A stretch of 64,000 nucleotides of DNA from Excoecaria cochinchinensis (Eukaryota > Streptophyta > Magnoliopsida > Malpighiales > Euphorbiaceae): the NCBI GenBank assembly GCA_947683425.1, contig CANTUQ010000037.1, forward strand, positions 2,976,001 through 3,040,000, given 5' to 3'. Position numbers and translations under genes: made by a program. The notes under the pieces were generated by a model that worked only from the letters and a program-made list of their open reading frames with translations, was not told the origin of the DNA and did not search any database. Below are positions 33,545-46,727 of the stretch, one piece after another (position 1 is the first letter of the stretch; each line of letters opens with the position of its first letter).

Positions 33545-34618
33545 TGTAACACCCTATACCATGTCCAATATATGAGCCAGATATCAAATTCTACAAACCA
33601 TTCCATGAATCATAAATATGTGAACTATAAAAATTCTTTTCTTTTCTTAGTCACTCCTAACAGATAATATTCACTTTCTAAATATTTCGGCAAAATTTTC
33701 CCTAAGTATATTCAAAACCTCCTGTAGCGAAAACATAAAAAAAAAAAAAAAAAGAACTTATATATCATTTCTATCCTACCATCCATCTCTATATCCATCT
33801 CTTTACACAATATTTTTCTCATCTTTCGTTGCATATCAATCAATCATTAAGGATTCATAACCTCTCACACTTATTTTTACAAAAGAAATTCTTATTCACA
33901 ATTATATGTCTATACTCATAAGATATTTATAATAGAGTTATGATAACTTCTCACACAAACCTTTTTATCTGCATGAAAAAGATCTCATTCAATATATATA
34001 ACAAGCTATGTTATAAATACATGACCACATAAAGAACTACAACTAATAATCAATTCATAATATCTATTTTCAATTAATATTAATCTTTTACGTGCAAAAT
34101 ATAAGCATACATAAATACTGAATTCCAAAAGTGAATTGAGCATTCCTAATTGCATTCACCGCTTGGCCAAATTCACATAATGTTACCATCCAAAATAAAA
34201 TTTTTAGTTCAAAGCAAAATTCATCAATTACAACTAACTAAGCATGAAAACAATGAGGGGTTTTGTTTTACTCCTCTTCTAAGTAAATTTCTGCCTTGGC
34301 TAGGCCAAATCATTCATACCAATATTTCTCACTCAATTGTTTGAGGAGGACTATCACTTCTTTTAAACATAATATTCTCACCTCTTAAACAAATTAATAT
34401 GAACATATACACAATGTAGGCAATTAAGGAGAATACAAACAACTGTACTAAGATTCAACTTAATCACATTCAAGACTCTGTTTACCATTCCATTAAAGAT
34501 TTAGCACATCACTTTTCATATTTCCAATTCATGCATATGTCCGATCGTTATACATATCATATATTATTTATACCATTCAAGCTCACAAACAGATTATAAA
34601 CTCTTAAAACTATATATT
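33545..34618 (-). mobile_element. Probable gypsy LTR relic (reverse), first part
   Basis: It begins TGTAACACCCTATACC, like the ends of the reverse LTR at 3183 (TGTAACACCCC). The rest is AT-rich with no ORF. It may once have been continuous with 38500-41216, with the elements between inserted later. This is inference from the terminus only. Confidence 0.35.
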
Positions 34619-34875
34619 TGTTGCATTTTCTAGTTAGGATTGAAATCCTTTGGTTTTTTTTTGTTAAAATTTATATTTCGTTAGTAGATTAGAATTCTAT
34701 TTTATATTTCTAGTTAGAGTTTATTTTTATATTTTCTAATTACTTTTCTATCATTACTTATTAAAATAGGACTATAACTTTTTTATTTTCTCTATAAATG
34801 GCTTGTATATTCTTAGAATTTTTAAGGTGAGTCACTGAAATTTTTATTCACAAAAATTTTCATGGTATCAAATCC
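34619..34875 (+). repeat. Short LTR with primer binding site, orphan
   Basis: The stretch TGTTGCATTTTC...ATTTTCA (34619-34862, about 244 bp) contains TATAAAT at about 34793. It is followed by TGGTATCAAATCC, a decayed initiator-Met primer binding site. A pyrimidine-rich leader follows to about 35000. No matching 3' LTR was found; the downstream LTR at 38230 is a different sequence. Confidence 0.55.
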
Positions 34876-35109
34876 TTGCTCTTTATAGAAGTTGAGTTTT
34901 CTCCTACCAAAAAGATAGAGTTTTCTCCTTTCCAGCAATATGTTTTAAAAAGCAACAAGAAATCGAGTTTTTACACTAGAATCTAAAGGGATACAACCAA
35001 GCATTACCCTCATTTTTCTGTACGTAGGTTCTCATTAACCCACAATATGGGTCACCATTAACCCGGTACTAAACTGCAATTTCTATCCCCATAGCCGGCC
35101 AATTATATC

Positions 35110-38100
35110 CTACCCATAGGGGCGTCATACATGAATTGGGCAGAGAGGACAATGGAATTTGAGGTGGGCAAACGGAGAGTGACTCTAAAAGGGGACCCAG
35201 ACCTCTGTAGAACCCGGATTTCGCTGCATGCAATGGAAAGGACAACCCAAAGGGAAGGGAATTGCATCTTACTGGAAGGGTGTAGTCTTGACTTGAACCA
35301 AATTGCCTTGGACAGTGCACCTACTGAAGATCACGGCATGCACCAGACCCCATTATTATGTGAATTCCAAGATGTTTTCCAATTGCCAATGGGGCTTCCC
35401 CCAAGACGAAGACAGGATCATGCCATTAACCTGAAACCTGGAACCTCCCCCATCTCGATCAGGCCATACCGCTACCCTCATGTTCAGAAGATTGAGATTG
35501 AGAAACTAGTAGCAGAGATGCTAGCTGCAGGAGTCATACAGCCTAGCATCAGCCCCTTTTCGAGTCCTGCTCTATTGGTCAAGAAAAAAGACGACAGCTG
35601 GCGTTTTTGTGTGGATTACAAGGCACTAAACCGGGAGACCATCCCTAACAAATTCCCCATTCCAGTTATTGAAGAACTTCTGGATGAACTCCACGGGGCA
35701 GTGATTTTTTCCAAGATCGACCTCAAAACTGGTTATTTCAAGATTCGCATCCGGCCCCAGGACATTCTGAAGACTGCATTCCGTACTCACTAGGGACATT
35801 ACGAATTTAGGGTGATGCCCGTCGGCCTGACCAATGCTCCCTCCACATTTCAGTCCCTAATGAAGAGGTCTTCCAGCCTTATCTCCGCAAATTTGTGCTC
35901 GTCTTTTTTGATGACATACTGGTGTTTAGCAAGAACTCTGCCGAGCATGAAGGGCATTTGAGGCAGGTTCTTACCACCCTGCGATCCCATCAGCTTTTTG
36001 CCAACCAGAAGAAATGTGTGTTCTTTCAAACACGGGTAGAATACTTGGGACATATTATTGACTCAACAGGCATCTCGGCTGATCCGACCAAGGTGCAAGC
36101 CATGGTGGACTGGCCCATTCCCACCTCCTTACGTTCGCTTAGAGGGTTTCTGGGGCTTACCGGGTATTACCGGCGTTTTGTCAAGAATTATAGCAGGATT
36201 GCTTGGCCCTTAACACAGCAGCTCCGGAAAGATGCTTTTAATTGGGATGCCTCTGCCCAACAAGCGTTCCAGCAGCTCAAAGACGCTATGACTCAACTAC
36301 CAGTCCTTGCTCTTCTTGATTTTTCTCAGCCTTTTATTGTGGAGACGGATGCTTCTGGGTTTGGACTCAGTGCAGTGCTGATGCAGCAAGGCCGCCCCCT
36401 TGCTTTTTATAGCCAGAAGTTAAGTCCCTCTGCTCAAGCCACTTCTGTCTACGAGCGAGAACTTATGGCCATTGTTTTTGCCATCAAAAAGTGGCGTCCC
36501 TACCTGCTAGGCCAACGATTTATTGTCCGGACAGATCAGAAAAGCCTCAAATTCCTCCTTGACTAGCGCATTGTGGATGGTGATTATGCTAAGTGGTTGA
36601 GGAAGCTGATGGGTCTCAACTTCGAAATTCAGTACAAACCTGGCCATGCCAATTCAGCGGCTGATGCTTTGTCACGATTACCCACTGCTGCCACCCTCTC
36701 CTCACTCACTGCCCCTATCTTGCTAGATTTCCAAGATGTGCCAGCCCAAATTGCAGCAGACCCTTTCCTCTCCAACATCCTTGAAACTATCCAGCTTCAC
36801 CTTGATGCCCATCCGAACTTTTAAGTGATTGGGAACCTCCTTCGGTACAAGGGGAGACTTGCTTTGCCTTCTAACTCTTCTTACATTCCTTTACTGTTAC
36901 AGGAATTCCATTGCAGCCCCATCGGAGGACATGCAGGCATGCGCCGCACCTACCAACATTTGCCCACAGAATTCTACTGGCGGGGTATGAAGCAGCATGT
37001 TCAGGATTTTGTGGCTGCTTGTGATGTCTGTCAACGCAGTAAATATGAGGCTATGGCACCCGCAGGTCTCCTACAGCCCCTACCCCCTCCAGACCAAGTT
37101 TGGGAGGACATCACTATGGACTTCATTGAGGGCTTGCCAAAATCCAGCGGGTATGATGCAATCTTGGTAGTTGTAGACCGCCTCACCAAGTATGCTCACT
37201 TCATCGCCTTAAAGCATCCTTTCTCCGCCCCTGCTATTGCTCAGATTTTTTTACAAGAAGTTATCCGACTTCATGGCATCCCCAAAAGTATCATCTCTGA
37301 CAGGGACAAGATTTTCATGAGCCATTTTTGGCGTGAGTTGTTTCGCCTCCAGGGTTCCGAGCTAAAAATAAGCACTGCTTACCACCCTCAAACGGATGGC
37401 CAAACCGAAATTGTGAATAGGGGTTTGGAAACTTACCTGCGCTGTTTTACCATGGATCATCCGTCAAAATGGTCGACTTGGTTGGCCTGGGCAGAATACC
37501 ATTACAACACTGCCGCCCACTCCTCTTTGGGCCTTACTCCTTTCCAAGCTCTCTACGGGCGACCCCTCCCGGGCTAGACATGAATGGGGAACAGCTGCCA
37601 ACCAAGAGGTTGACCAGTACTTATCCCACCGAGATCGAATTTTGGATAACTTGAAGCAGCACCTACAACAGGCCCAGCAGCGGATGAAAATTTATGCAAA
37701 TGGCAAGCGTCGCTCAGTTACTTTTGAGGTTGGCGATTTGGTTTACCTCAAACTCCAACCTTACAAGCAGTCTTCCCTTGCCACCAGCTGGAATGAGAAA
37801 TTAGCACCCCGCTATTATGGACCCTTCCCTATTGAACAGCGCATTGGGGCTGTGGCTTATGCTCTCACTCTCCCTGCTCACTCCCGCATCCATAATGTTT
37901 TTCATGTTTCTCAACTCAAGCGGGCAGTAGGTACACTTCCCTCTTCTTCCACCCTTCCCCCTTCACTTACTCATGACATGGAACTGTTGGTGGAGCCCCT
38001 GGAGGTGCGTGGCCTCCGCCCCTCTCCTACTGCTGGTCCAGCTCCATGTGAGGTTCTCATTCGTTGGAAAGACCTCCCTCCGTTTGAAGACTCTTGGGAG

Positions 38101-38229
38101 CCTTTTGATGCCATCGCTTCACAGTTCCCTGCTTTCAACCTTGCGGACAAGGTTGATCTTTGGGCCGCGGGAAATGTTAGGCCCCCCATTACAAAAACTT
38201 ACACTAGGCGTAAAGGGCATAAGGGGGAA
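35110..38229 (+). pseudogene. 5'-truncated Ty3/gypsy chromovirus pol (broken)
   Basis: The frame begins just after where the protease would be (LTMEF-like TMEFEVGKRRVTLKGD). Reverse transcriptase follows at 35131-35950 (FSKIDLKTGYFKIR, then FFDDILVFS), RNase H at about 36340-36700 (VETDASGFGLSAVL), integrase at about 36840-37560 (HxxxH, CDVCQRSK, ITMDFIEGLP, GQTEIVNRG), and a C-terminal chromodomain-like stretch near 38050-38150 (VLIRWKDLPPFEDSWEPFDA). Damage: TAG at 35791, a one-base deletion near 35862, TAG at 36564, TAA at 36822, and a frameshift near 37575. Gag, protease and a 5' LTR are absent. The short LTR and the chromodomain suggest the Reina clade; that assignment is inference. Confidence 0.85.
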
Positions 38230-38499
38230 TGATATCGGGCGGTTATGGAGTTAGTTAAGCATTGGGATTTGGGTTCTTTTGGTTACAAAATAAAAGGGTG
38301 CGGAAGGTGTGAGAGAGTAGGGTGGTTTTTAGTGTGTCAGTGGAGGGAAGAGAGGCTCTCGAAATCCTCTCCTGTTTTGTAACCCTTTCTTCATTTTTAA
38401 TACAATTCTACCTTCTTCTTAGTTATTTCATTTCTGTTTGTTCTCTTTTATCCCTGTCTGTGTTCTTGTTGGTGGATTGATTTTTACAGGGACCCAACA
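38230..38499 (+). repeat. 3' LTR of the chromovirus
   Basis: 270 bp, TGATATCGGGCGG...GGGACCCAACA, preceded by the polypurine tract AAGGGGGAA (38221-38229). No second copy is present upstream. Confidence 0.75.
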
Positions 38500-41216
38500 G
38501 TAAACATGTTATCTTAACAAGCATGCTTAACATACTCTTCCTTATGTCTTGTACACTCATCCATTCACAAGCCAGAAATTCATAGTCACATTAATACAAT
38601 TTGGTTTGGAATTGAGATGCCAATTCTCAAGCTTCCTATGTATCCCATGTAGGAAATCAGAACCACATAGTTCTACAACTCTGAAGTTCAACACACCACT
38701 TCAAAGTTCTATTTAACCCAAAGTATGAAATCATAATTAAGTTTCGTGATATCTAGCCGTGTACGATGACCAAATAATTAAAAGGATACAATCTTACATC
38801 AAAGAACCAAAGTCAAGAGATCAATTAGACTTCAACTACATCCAACAAACTTGTCAACTAAAACATGACTTCATACATTAACAAATTTAAGAACAAGAAC
38901 TTGAATTATATTTAAGCATGCATTACTTGAATAAAAGTCCAAATGAAGATATCAAATTCTTTAACCCTTCTCAAGAATATTTATATCTTGTTCCATGATT
39001 CACATTATGAAATAACATTTGAACTTTAACCAGAGTTCCATATTCAAGACATTTCTTGCATAAATTTTAATTACCAAGTTACACTCAATTGCTATATTTT
39101 TCAATTTCCAAGCAACACTATCAAACAAAAGTCTTTTCAAGCATAAGTGCTTAATTATTCAACAAGAATATAAGGGGAGCAATCAAAAGATTTCTGCTTT
39201 TACATTTCCCCTCACTACACTTTATACTCATAATACTAACTAAAAACTTATTAATGAAAAATCAAGCCATTTATCTACTGTTTATTATTTCTTTTTAACA
39301 AAATCATGAACAACCCCTTATTCTTTTATTCTCATCAATTAACTCATTTATAACTATCATAGCATGTAATATACTCGTTGAGACTCTATTTTCCTGCTAC
39401 TAATGTTGTTCAATCTCAAGAAACCCTTCATTATATCATTGCTACAGTTTACCTTCACCTACTTATGATCAAAGTCGAACATTCTCATGTTCAAAAATAC
39501 ATATTCAACCACTCAAGAATAAGATAATTTAAAATTAAATTGCTCTTTCCCAAACTCATCATCATTTCTACTAATGAGCATGCCTTTTATGAACAATAAA
39601 TAATCAATTATCCTTTTCCCAAGAGCACCAAATCAAAGGTAAACAAAGTGGTATATTTAATTCAAAAGCTACCAACATTGCAATAACTCTTTGATAAAAT
39701 CACACCAAAATCAAGGTTACATCTCAAGAGAAACTAACTAAATTAACAAAACTTATTATTAAGTAATACAAGCTAAACATTTACATTTTTCTTCTAAATA
39801 TTCGGCACAAAAGTAGCATTTTCACTTTCAAGAACATTACAAGTAATCAAACAAATTAATATTCTTACACACAACATAAACGTAATATCTTTGTTAGTAG
39901 AGGTTTTCCTGAATCAAGGTAAAACAAAGGAACCAATAATTCTTTTATAATCTATTAGATCACCTTACTTAAATTAATTCTTTCTAGTCTATTATATGCG
40001 AAATTATATTTATCTCATTACTTTGTTAAAGGCATACTCAAATTAAATAACATACTTCTCATATTTGCAAAGTTTCTCATGGCTTTCATAATATGTAAGT
40101 TCAAATTGCTCTATGCAAGCCAAGTGAAACAATAATTAAAATAAACTACAGTCATGAATTATCTTGCTCCTATTTGACATTAATAATGCTTATTTTTAGA
40201 GCATTAAGCATTAACTCAATCAAATGTCATATCACTGTACAAACAATACATATCCTACTCTTCAAGTTCAAACAGAGCTTCTAAATTTTTATGAACAGCA
40301 GCATTAGCAGGGGTACAACTAGGGCAAATATGAGTAAAGATTACATGGGAAGTGAGGTATGAACTGAATTATTATAATTAGATTGTAATCATGTACCATA
40401 CTGAGGAAATTCTGAGTGAAATCTTTCATTTTGAGTGCAAGCACACGTGCGTAAGAGCAGAAAGAACCACAAAAGAAGCAGTCCAATATTAATATGATTC
40501 ATGTTTTATGCTAGCCAGCAGTAAATACCAGCAAAGCTAGTAAAATTCAGTTTTTCTGCGCTAGTTTCCAGGTGTAGCTCAAGCTACATAGGATATATTT
40601 TTTTGGCTCACTGCTGTTTATCAAAGTTTTCCCGGTTATGTGCTCATTTTATAGAATTTTGGATCACCTATTTCTGATTCCTAAAGAGAAAATTGTAATC
40701 ACACCTTTACGAACTACTCTTGAGTTCCCAAACAAAGATGAGAAGATTTTCTAATCTGACTTTAAGGAGAATTTCGCACAAGCTAAAATCATAATTAAGT
40801 CCTGCACTCTTCTTTGAAATTATAACTCTGCGTCTAAACTTAAATAAAAGAGTTGAATTATCTCGTCCTCAGCTAGAACCAAAATCATAATCAGCAATGT
40901 AAAAATGAAAATTTTAAGCTTAATCTACTACTAGAACCAAGAGAACAACCAGCATAATATACAATGGCTCATTCAAAGAAATGCAACACTAAGAATTAAA
41001 AGTCGTCAGAATTCATACACATCACAGTTCAATACAAGAATTACAGGTTTTCAGATTTTTAGCTCAACCTCAACTCTTAATTCTCACCTACTAAGCATGA
41101 ATCTTTGAAGAAAATTGAAAAGAGTTACTAGAATTAACACTTACCTCTTAAGTGACCCCCAAATCGTCACTTTCCTCTTCTCTAACCTTTGATTTTCTTC
41201 TTGCCATTGTTAATTA
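38500..41216. other. AT-rich non-coding region, probable LTR relic, second part
   Basis: No gene. A stretch at about 38635-38685 (CTTCCTATGTATCCCATGTA, then AATCAGAACCACATAGTTCT) closely parallels 3953-4001 in the reverse solo LTR, so at least part derives from a related gypsy LTR. The remainder is featureless AT-rich sequence. Confidence 0.4.
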
Positions 41217-41553
41217 GGCTATGTTTGGATGGGGGTTAGAGAGGGTTAATTAACGGAAGGGTGGGAAGGGTAGAGATTTACCCTTGTTTGTTTGGGAAGG
41301 GAGAGACTTAAAAATAGAAAGGATTGAAGGGTAGCTATTACTCTCCCATTCCCTTCATTCCCTTCATTTTTCTTATTTTAGTTACGCCTCAAATAGAGTG
41401 GTATACCCTCCTTTACTCCTCAATTTTTAGTTTTTTTTTTTAAATAAAAAAAATATAGTCACGTATCCTTTTCATTTTTTTTTCTTTCCTGCCTCCTCCC
41501 TTTCCCACCCTTCCATTAATTACCCCTTCCTACCCTTCCATCCAAATAAAACC
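41217..41553. mobile_element. Tourist-like MITE (PIF/Harbinger type)
   Basis: 337 bp with long imperfect terminal inverted repeats: GGCTATGTTTGGATGGGGGT at the left, and on the other strand from the right GGTTTTATTTGGATGGAAGG. Both arms continue into TTAATTAACGGAAGGGTGGG-type sequence. The start GGCTATGTTTGG resembles Tourist termini. TTA precedes it (41214-41216), fitting the 3-bp target preference, but the right flank is TTT. No coding capacity. Confidence 0.7.
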
Positions 41554-42303
41554 TTTTTAATCGATTTTTATCGACTTTAGCGCCCTCTTTTAAAAAAAAT
41601 TCGAGTCCGGTGACTTTTTCTTTTGGTGTTAGATTCGATTTAAAAATTTGAATTAAAGTAGAAAATTAAATTAAACAGTAAATAATTCAGTTTAACTGAT
41701 TTGATTTTAAAATAAAGATTTAATTATTTTAGTTCAGTTTTCAGTAATTAAAATTAAACTAAGCAAACTATTAATAAAATAAGTTCATTTTATACCTTTT
41801 GTATATTTATTTATATAAAATCTTTAATCTATTTTTTTCTTTTTATTTTTACTTTTATGAAGCCTTTCTTTTCCTTCCTTTCAATGGATGAAGAAAAGGA
41901 GTTAAAATAATTTTAAAATAGTATTAGTGATTAGAATAGAAAATTTTATCTGAAAAATAAGAAATATGTGTCTTTTTCGAGTTTAAAATACAATAATTTG
42001 ATGAAAAAAAAAATTGAAATAACACAATTGATAAAACGGCAATAATGCAAAATGATGAATGAACCGTAAGCAATATAACAAAAATAAATTAGGACATGTA
42101 GCCAAAAAAAATCAAAAAAAATATACAAATAAAAAATATAGTGTAATACGGTATATATTATACGCTATTTAATTTCAATTTTTATTTTTATTTTTTTATT
42201 ATTCAAATTTTAAATAAATAAATATTTATTTTTTTAATTAATTTTAAATTTTATATAAAAATTATTTATAACGTAGATATTAATAAAATGGTATAGTAGA
42301 GTG

Positions 42304-42304
<1 letters not shown>
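41554..42304. other. AT-rich intergenic sequence
   Basis: Very AT-rich, with many A and T homopolymers. No gene or element was recognised. Confidence 0.5.

Positions 42305-42392
<88 letters not shown>
42305..42392. repeat. (TA)n microsatellite
   Basis: An essentially uninterrupted TA dinucleotide run of about 88 bp, some 475 bp upstream of the disulfide isomerase start codon. Confidence 0.97.
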
Positions 42393-42394
<2 letters not shown>

Positions 42395-42719
42395 GCAGAA
42401 AATTAATTTTAAGTGAAAAAATTAAGTCATATATTTGGATCGAACTGATGCATTTTCAAACAAATTTTTTGAAATGAAAATTAAAATCAACCATAAAATT
42501 TTCAATCCAATCAGATTTAATCTATTTAAATTTTTTTAGAATTTAAATTCAAATTTGGGTTTTTTTTTTTTGGTTCAGATGGGGTTAAAATTTTTCAACT
42601 CCACTCAAGGCGGATGAATGAATTCGTAATTTGGCTCTAGAGAAAACAAGCAATGACTACCCAAATCAATTTCTCACATTCCACTGTCTTTTAACCACGG
42701 CATATATTCATGAGAAGGT

Positions 42720-42741
42720 TGACGTGTCGAGACTCTATTGG
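42720..42741. promoter_or_regulatory. ER-stress-response-like element
   Basis: TGACGTG (42720-42726) matches the core of plant UPR/bZIP sites. On the opposite strand CCAAT is followed by exactly nine bases and ACACG, one base from the ERSE consensus CCAAT-N9-CCACG. The site lies about 130 bp upstream of the start codon of an ER-resident disulfide isomerase, the position and gene type expected for unfolded-protein-response control. Function is inferred. Confidence 0.5.
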
Positions 42742-42867
42742 CCAGCACACGTAGCTTTCTCGCAGCGAAGGGTTTTCCCCTTGCCTTCACTATGTAACGA
42801 GAGACAGCTTCTGTTCGTTAATTCAAAGAAAATAGAGAGAATCCAACCTCGAGAAAGTGTGGGAAAA

Positions 42868-45800
42868 ATGCACCGATCGCTATCGACATTATTCTTAGCT
42901 TTGTCAATCCAATTGTTATCGTTAAATCTATGCTTTGCATTATATGGACCATCATCGCCTGTAGTCCAGCTAAACCCTTCCAACTTTAAGTCCAAGGTAA
43001 TTTGATTAAGCATAGTTTCGCTTAGTTTATGTTTGTTTTCCGGGAAAATTTTGGACAAATGGATGAGTAAAGTATTTTGGATTTTTTTTTTCTTATACAT
43101 GTAGAAATGATAATAAATTACAAGTAAAATGATGATTTAAGCATGGTTTCGGTTTTTCTTTTCTTTTATTTTCTTTTTTCTTCGCTCGTAATTGCCCGGT
43201 TCAAAAGCACCGAAAGGAAAATGAGTGCTCAAAACATACCTTTGAGATTTGGTTCCCACTAGTTCTGATTTGATACTTTGGATCTGGATTTTTACAACAT
43301 ACTAATATCTCTGATTGAGCATTGGGTTTGAAAATAGAAATTACTTGCTTGTTTAAAATAGAATTGTGCAGTTTGATTTGCTATTTGCAAAATTAGTGGG
43401 TATATTTCGTCTAGATGCTTTTAAAGTTTTTTGACTGTTGAGAATGCTATGGATTTTGGCAGGTACTAAACTCGAATGGAGTAGTTTTGGTTGAGTTCTT
43501 TGCACCTTGGTGTGGGCATTGTAAAGCTCTTACACCCACATGGGAGAAAGCAGCTAGTGTCTTGAAAGGTGTTGCAACTGTAGCGGCTCTTGATGCTGAT
43601 GCTCACCAATCACTTGCTCAGGTTTTATATATTTTCAAGACACAGCCCTTATCTTCATTATATCTATTGCAATTTGGAGTATGTGATTTAGAATTGTATG
43701 CTAACATCAACACGCACACACTTGTGAACTACACACTTTCTGGTAGAAACCAAAAGTTTACTTGTCCTGTAGAGTTATGAACAGTTATGCTATATGTTGC
43801 ATTTAATAATTTGATCATATGAATTCAAAAAAGTTCAGCTAGAAGATAGGTTATGCATTGGGAAGTTGCGTTATAACTTAGAAGTCATAACCAGTTTTTG
43901 GCAATCGTAGACATGAAATTATATGTGCAGTGAGCTTTAACATTCTTTGAATACTGAAGTTTTTATCAATCATGATAACTATGTACCAGAAGCAGTAAGG
44001 GTTGAGGAAATTTCTCATATTCTTGGTCCCTAATATTGCACTGTAATTCATAGAAAACTGCATTAATTCACTTACACCATTCACCTGGTATGTTGTTAAT
44101 GCCCAGTTCCTTGTGATGTATGATGGCTTAAGTTTTGCAGATGCTGGTCCTGGCTGGCAATCCAAAATTTCTTGTTTGTTATATTCTACTACTGCTATTC
44201 AATGAGCAAGTTGAACCAAATCTATTGGACTTCTATGTAGGAATATGGGATTAGAGGCTTTCCTACCATCAAGGTCTTTGCACCTGGGAAGCCTGCAGTA
44301 GATTATCAAGGAGCTAGAGAAGTCAAACCTATTGCTGAATTTGCACTCCAGCAGGTTTGTTATTGTTCATTGATGAATTTTGTGAAAGGCTCTTGACGTT
44401 GTTTTTGATGGTCTTACCATTGTCAATTTTATACAGATCAAGGGGCTTTTGAAGGAGCGCCTAAATGGAAAATCATCTGGAGGATCTAGTGAGAAATCTG
44501 AACCAAGTGCATCAGTTGAATTGAATTCCCGCAATTTTGATGAGTTGGTACTTAAAAGTAAAGAACTTTGGATTGTGGAATTCTTTGCACCTTGGTAAGT
44601 TGTCTTTGGTGCCCTGTAATAGTCTTACTTGGAAAGAGATCATGTTCATACCCCCCTCTCATACAATTTGAATTTTAGTATTTCTAGTATCATTATAGCA
44701 CTCTGAGTACAATATTAAAATGGTTGATTAAATATAATAAATAAGTAGAAACTCAGGTTTCAATTAAATGAATTTAGACTTGATATAAGATATTCTGATT
44801 CTTAACAATGTTGGCCAAATCAATCATTTGAAAAAGATCACTTGGTGTTTGCAATGGATTTTGGTTTCTTTAGTACATAATTCTAAGAGTAGAAGTTGGA
44901 GTATATTAGTATAACACAACATAGATCATTTGATTGACTTCATCTGACTTTTTATTTCCAGGATATGGTTGATATAAATTAGACTGTGAAACCTAGGTTT
45001 AAGCATCTGCTACATCACTTTGCATATTTTGGGCAATTCTATTTTAAAATGTTTACGTACAAGTTTGATGATAATGATTATCTGTAAAATACTTCTTCAA
45101 GGTGTGGACATTGTAAAAAACTGGCTCCTGAGTGGAAGAAGGCTGCTAATAACTTGAAGGGCAAGGTGAAACTTGGTCACGTTGACTGTGATTCTGAGAA
45201 GGTAATTTTGAGCTTCAGATGTTTTTATTTGTAATGGTATTATCCTTTTACTTTCATTTCCTTGTAACTTGCGTACTGACAGTTTCCAGAGTACAGAAAA
45301 ACAGTTTGATTCTCGCATTCTCTCACCCCCTCTCTCTTTCTCAAAATTAGCCTAGCTCTTAGTGTCGTTTGGTTTTGCAGTCGTAGAAATAATTGTTATG
45401 CCATCAGATCATTAATCTTTACCTAGTCAATTTGATAAGTATCTGGATGTAAACAGCTTCTGTAATATGTACATGTTTGTACTTTTACAGAATACTAAGT
45501 TGAATATGCTAACTGTCGCGTATTACAATATATGTCCTACGCAATAGAAAACTTTCATCTTGTATTTTTCTAATCATATTCTAGATTACTTATAAATATA
45601 TTTTTGACTCATTGCTTTTTTGAGAAATCTCTTGCAAGTAGACTAGATGTAATTTTTACATTCACATCATCCAATACATCAAAACAATTTTTAAATGGCA
45701 TGGCTGTAATATGGTGGGTTTATCAGTCTCTGATGAGCAGGTTCAATGTGCAAGGATTTCCTACCATCTTGGTATTTGGGGCTGATAAAGATACTCCAAT

Positions 45801-46727
45801 TCCTTATGAAGGTGCCCGAACTGCCTCAGCAATTGAATCGTTTGCTTTGGAGCAGCTGGAAACCAATGTTGCGCCACCTGAAGTGACTGAATTGACTGGA
45901 CCAGTAAGCACTTTATATCTCTAAAAAGAGCTCCAATTGAATAAAGCTTCTGTGATTGATGGTATAAAATTTCTTCTGTTCAATGATCAGGATGTAATGG
46001 AAGAGAAGTGCAGTCCAGCTGCTATCTGTTTTGTTGCTTTCCTACCTGACATTTTGGACAGCAAGGCAGAAGGAAGGAAGAAATACCTTGAGCAATTCTT
46101 ATCAGTTGCTGAGAAGTTTAAAAGGAGTCCTTACAGGTAAGCAGATTTAAAGTTCTCTAGTAAAAAATCTGTTTCAACTTACCTATCTCTGAGTGATTTG
46201 CCCTTGAGCCACTCATGTGCACACCTTTTGTTTTAACTAGTTTATGATTTTTGTAATTGTGTTTGCATAAACCAAATCAGGAAAAGTTGAAATATTACTT
46301 ACTAAATGTTTATGTCCTGCAGCTATGTCTGGGCAGCTGCAGGGAAGCAGCCAGATCTTGAGAAGCGTGTAAGTGTTGGTGGATATGGATATCCAGCGTT
46401 GGTTGCTCTGAATGTGAAGAAAGGAGTATATGCCCCACTTAAAAGTGCATTTGAGCTAGAACATATTATGTGAGTCTTATATTTCTAATGCATCTCTGGC
46501 TTATCTTCTCTTATACCAGTAGTGCGTAAACATATTTGATTCCATTTTTCAGAGAGTTTGTGAGGGAAGCCAGCCGTGGTGGAAAGGGAAATTTGGCTCT
46601 AGAGGGCACCCCAGAAATAGTGAAGACCCAACCATGGGATGGCAAAGATGGACAGGTAATTGAAGAGGATGAGTTCTCCCTTGAAGAACTAATGGGTGAA
46701 GAAGTTGGAAATAAAGATGAACTGTAA
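42868..46727 (+). CDS. PDIL2-3: Protein disulfide isomerase, P5/PDIL2-3 type, 9 exons, 434 aa
   Basis: Exons: 42868-42996, 43463-43621, 44241-44354, 44437-44594, 45102-45201, 45727-45903, 45991-46136, 46323-46469, 46553-46727. All introns are GT-AG and phases join to 1305 nt. A signal peptide spans about residues 1-24 (LFLALSIQLLSL). Two thioredoxin domains carry FFAPWCGHC (active cysteines 60/63 and 188/191), each with a later cis-proline FPTI. The exon 4/5 junction splits the Trp codon before the second CGHC. A non-catalytic b-type domain and an acidic tail follow, ending in KDEL, the ER retrieval signal. The family forms and isomerises disulfides in secretory proteins. Length matches plant PDIL2-2/2-3 (about 440 aa). 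The frame is intact and no catalytic residue is missing, so the gene is probably functional. Confidence 0.95.

Noticed and set aside
34150..34344. A 64-codon + strand frame in the AT-rich LTR relic
   Set aside because: No recognisable domain and no gene context.
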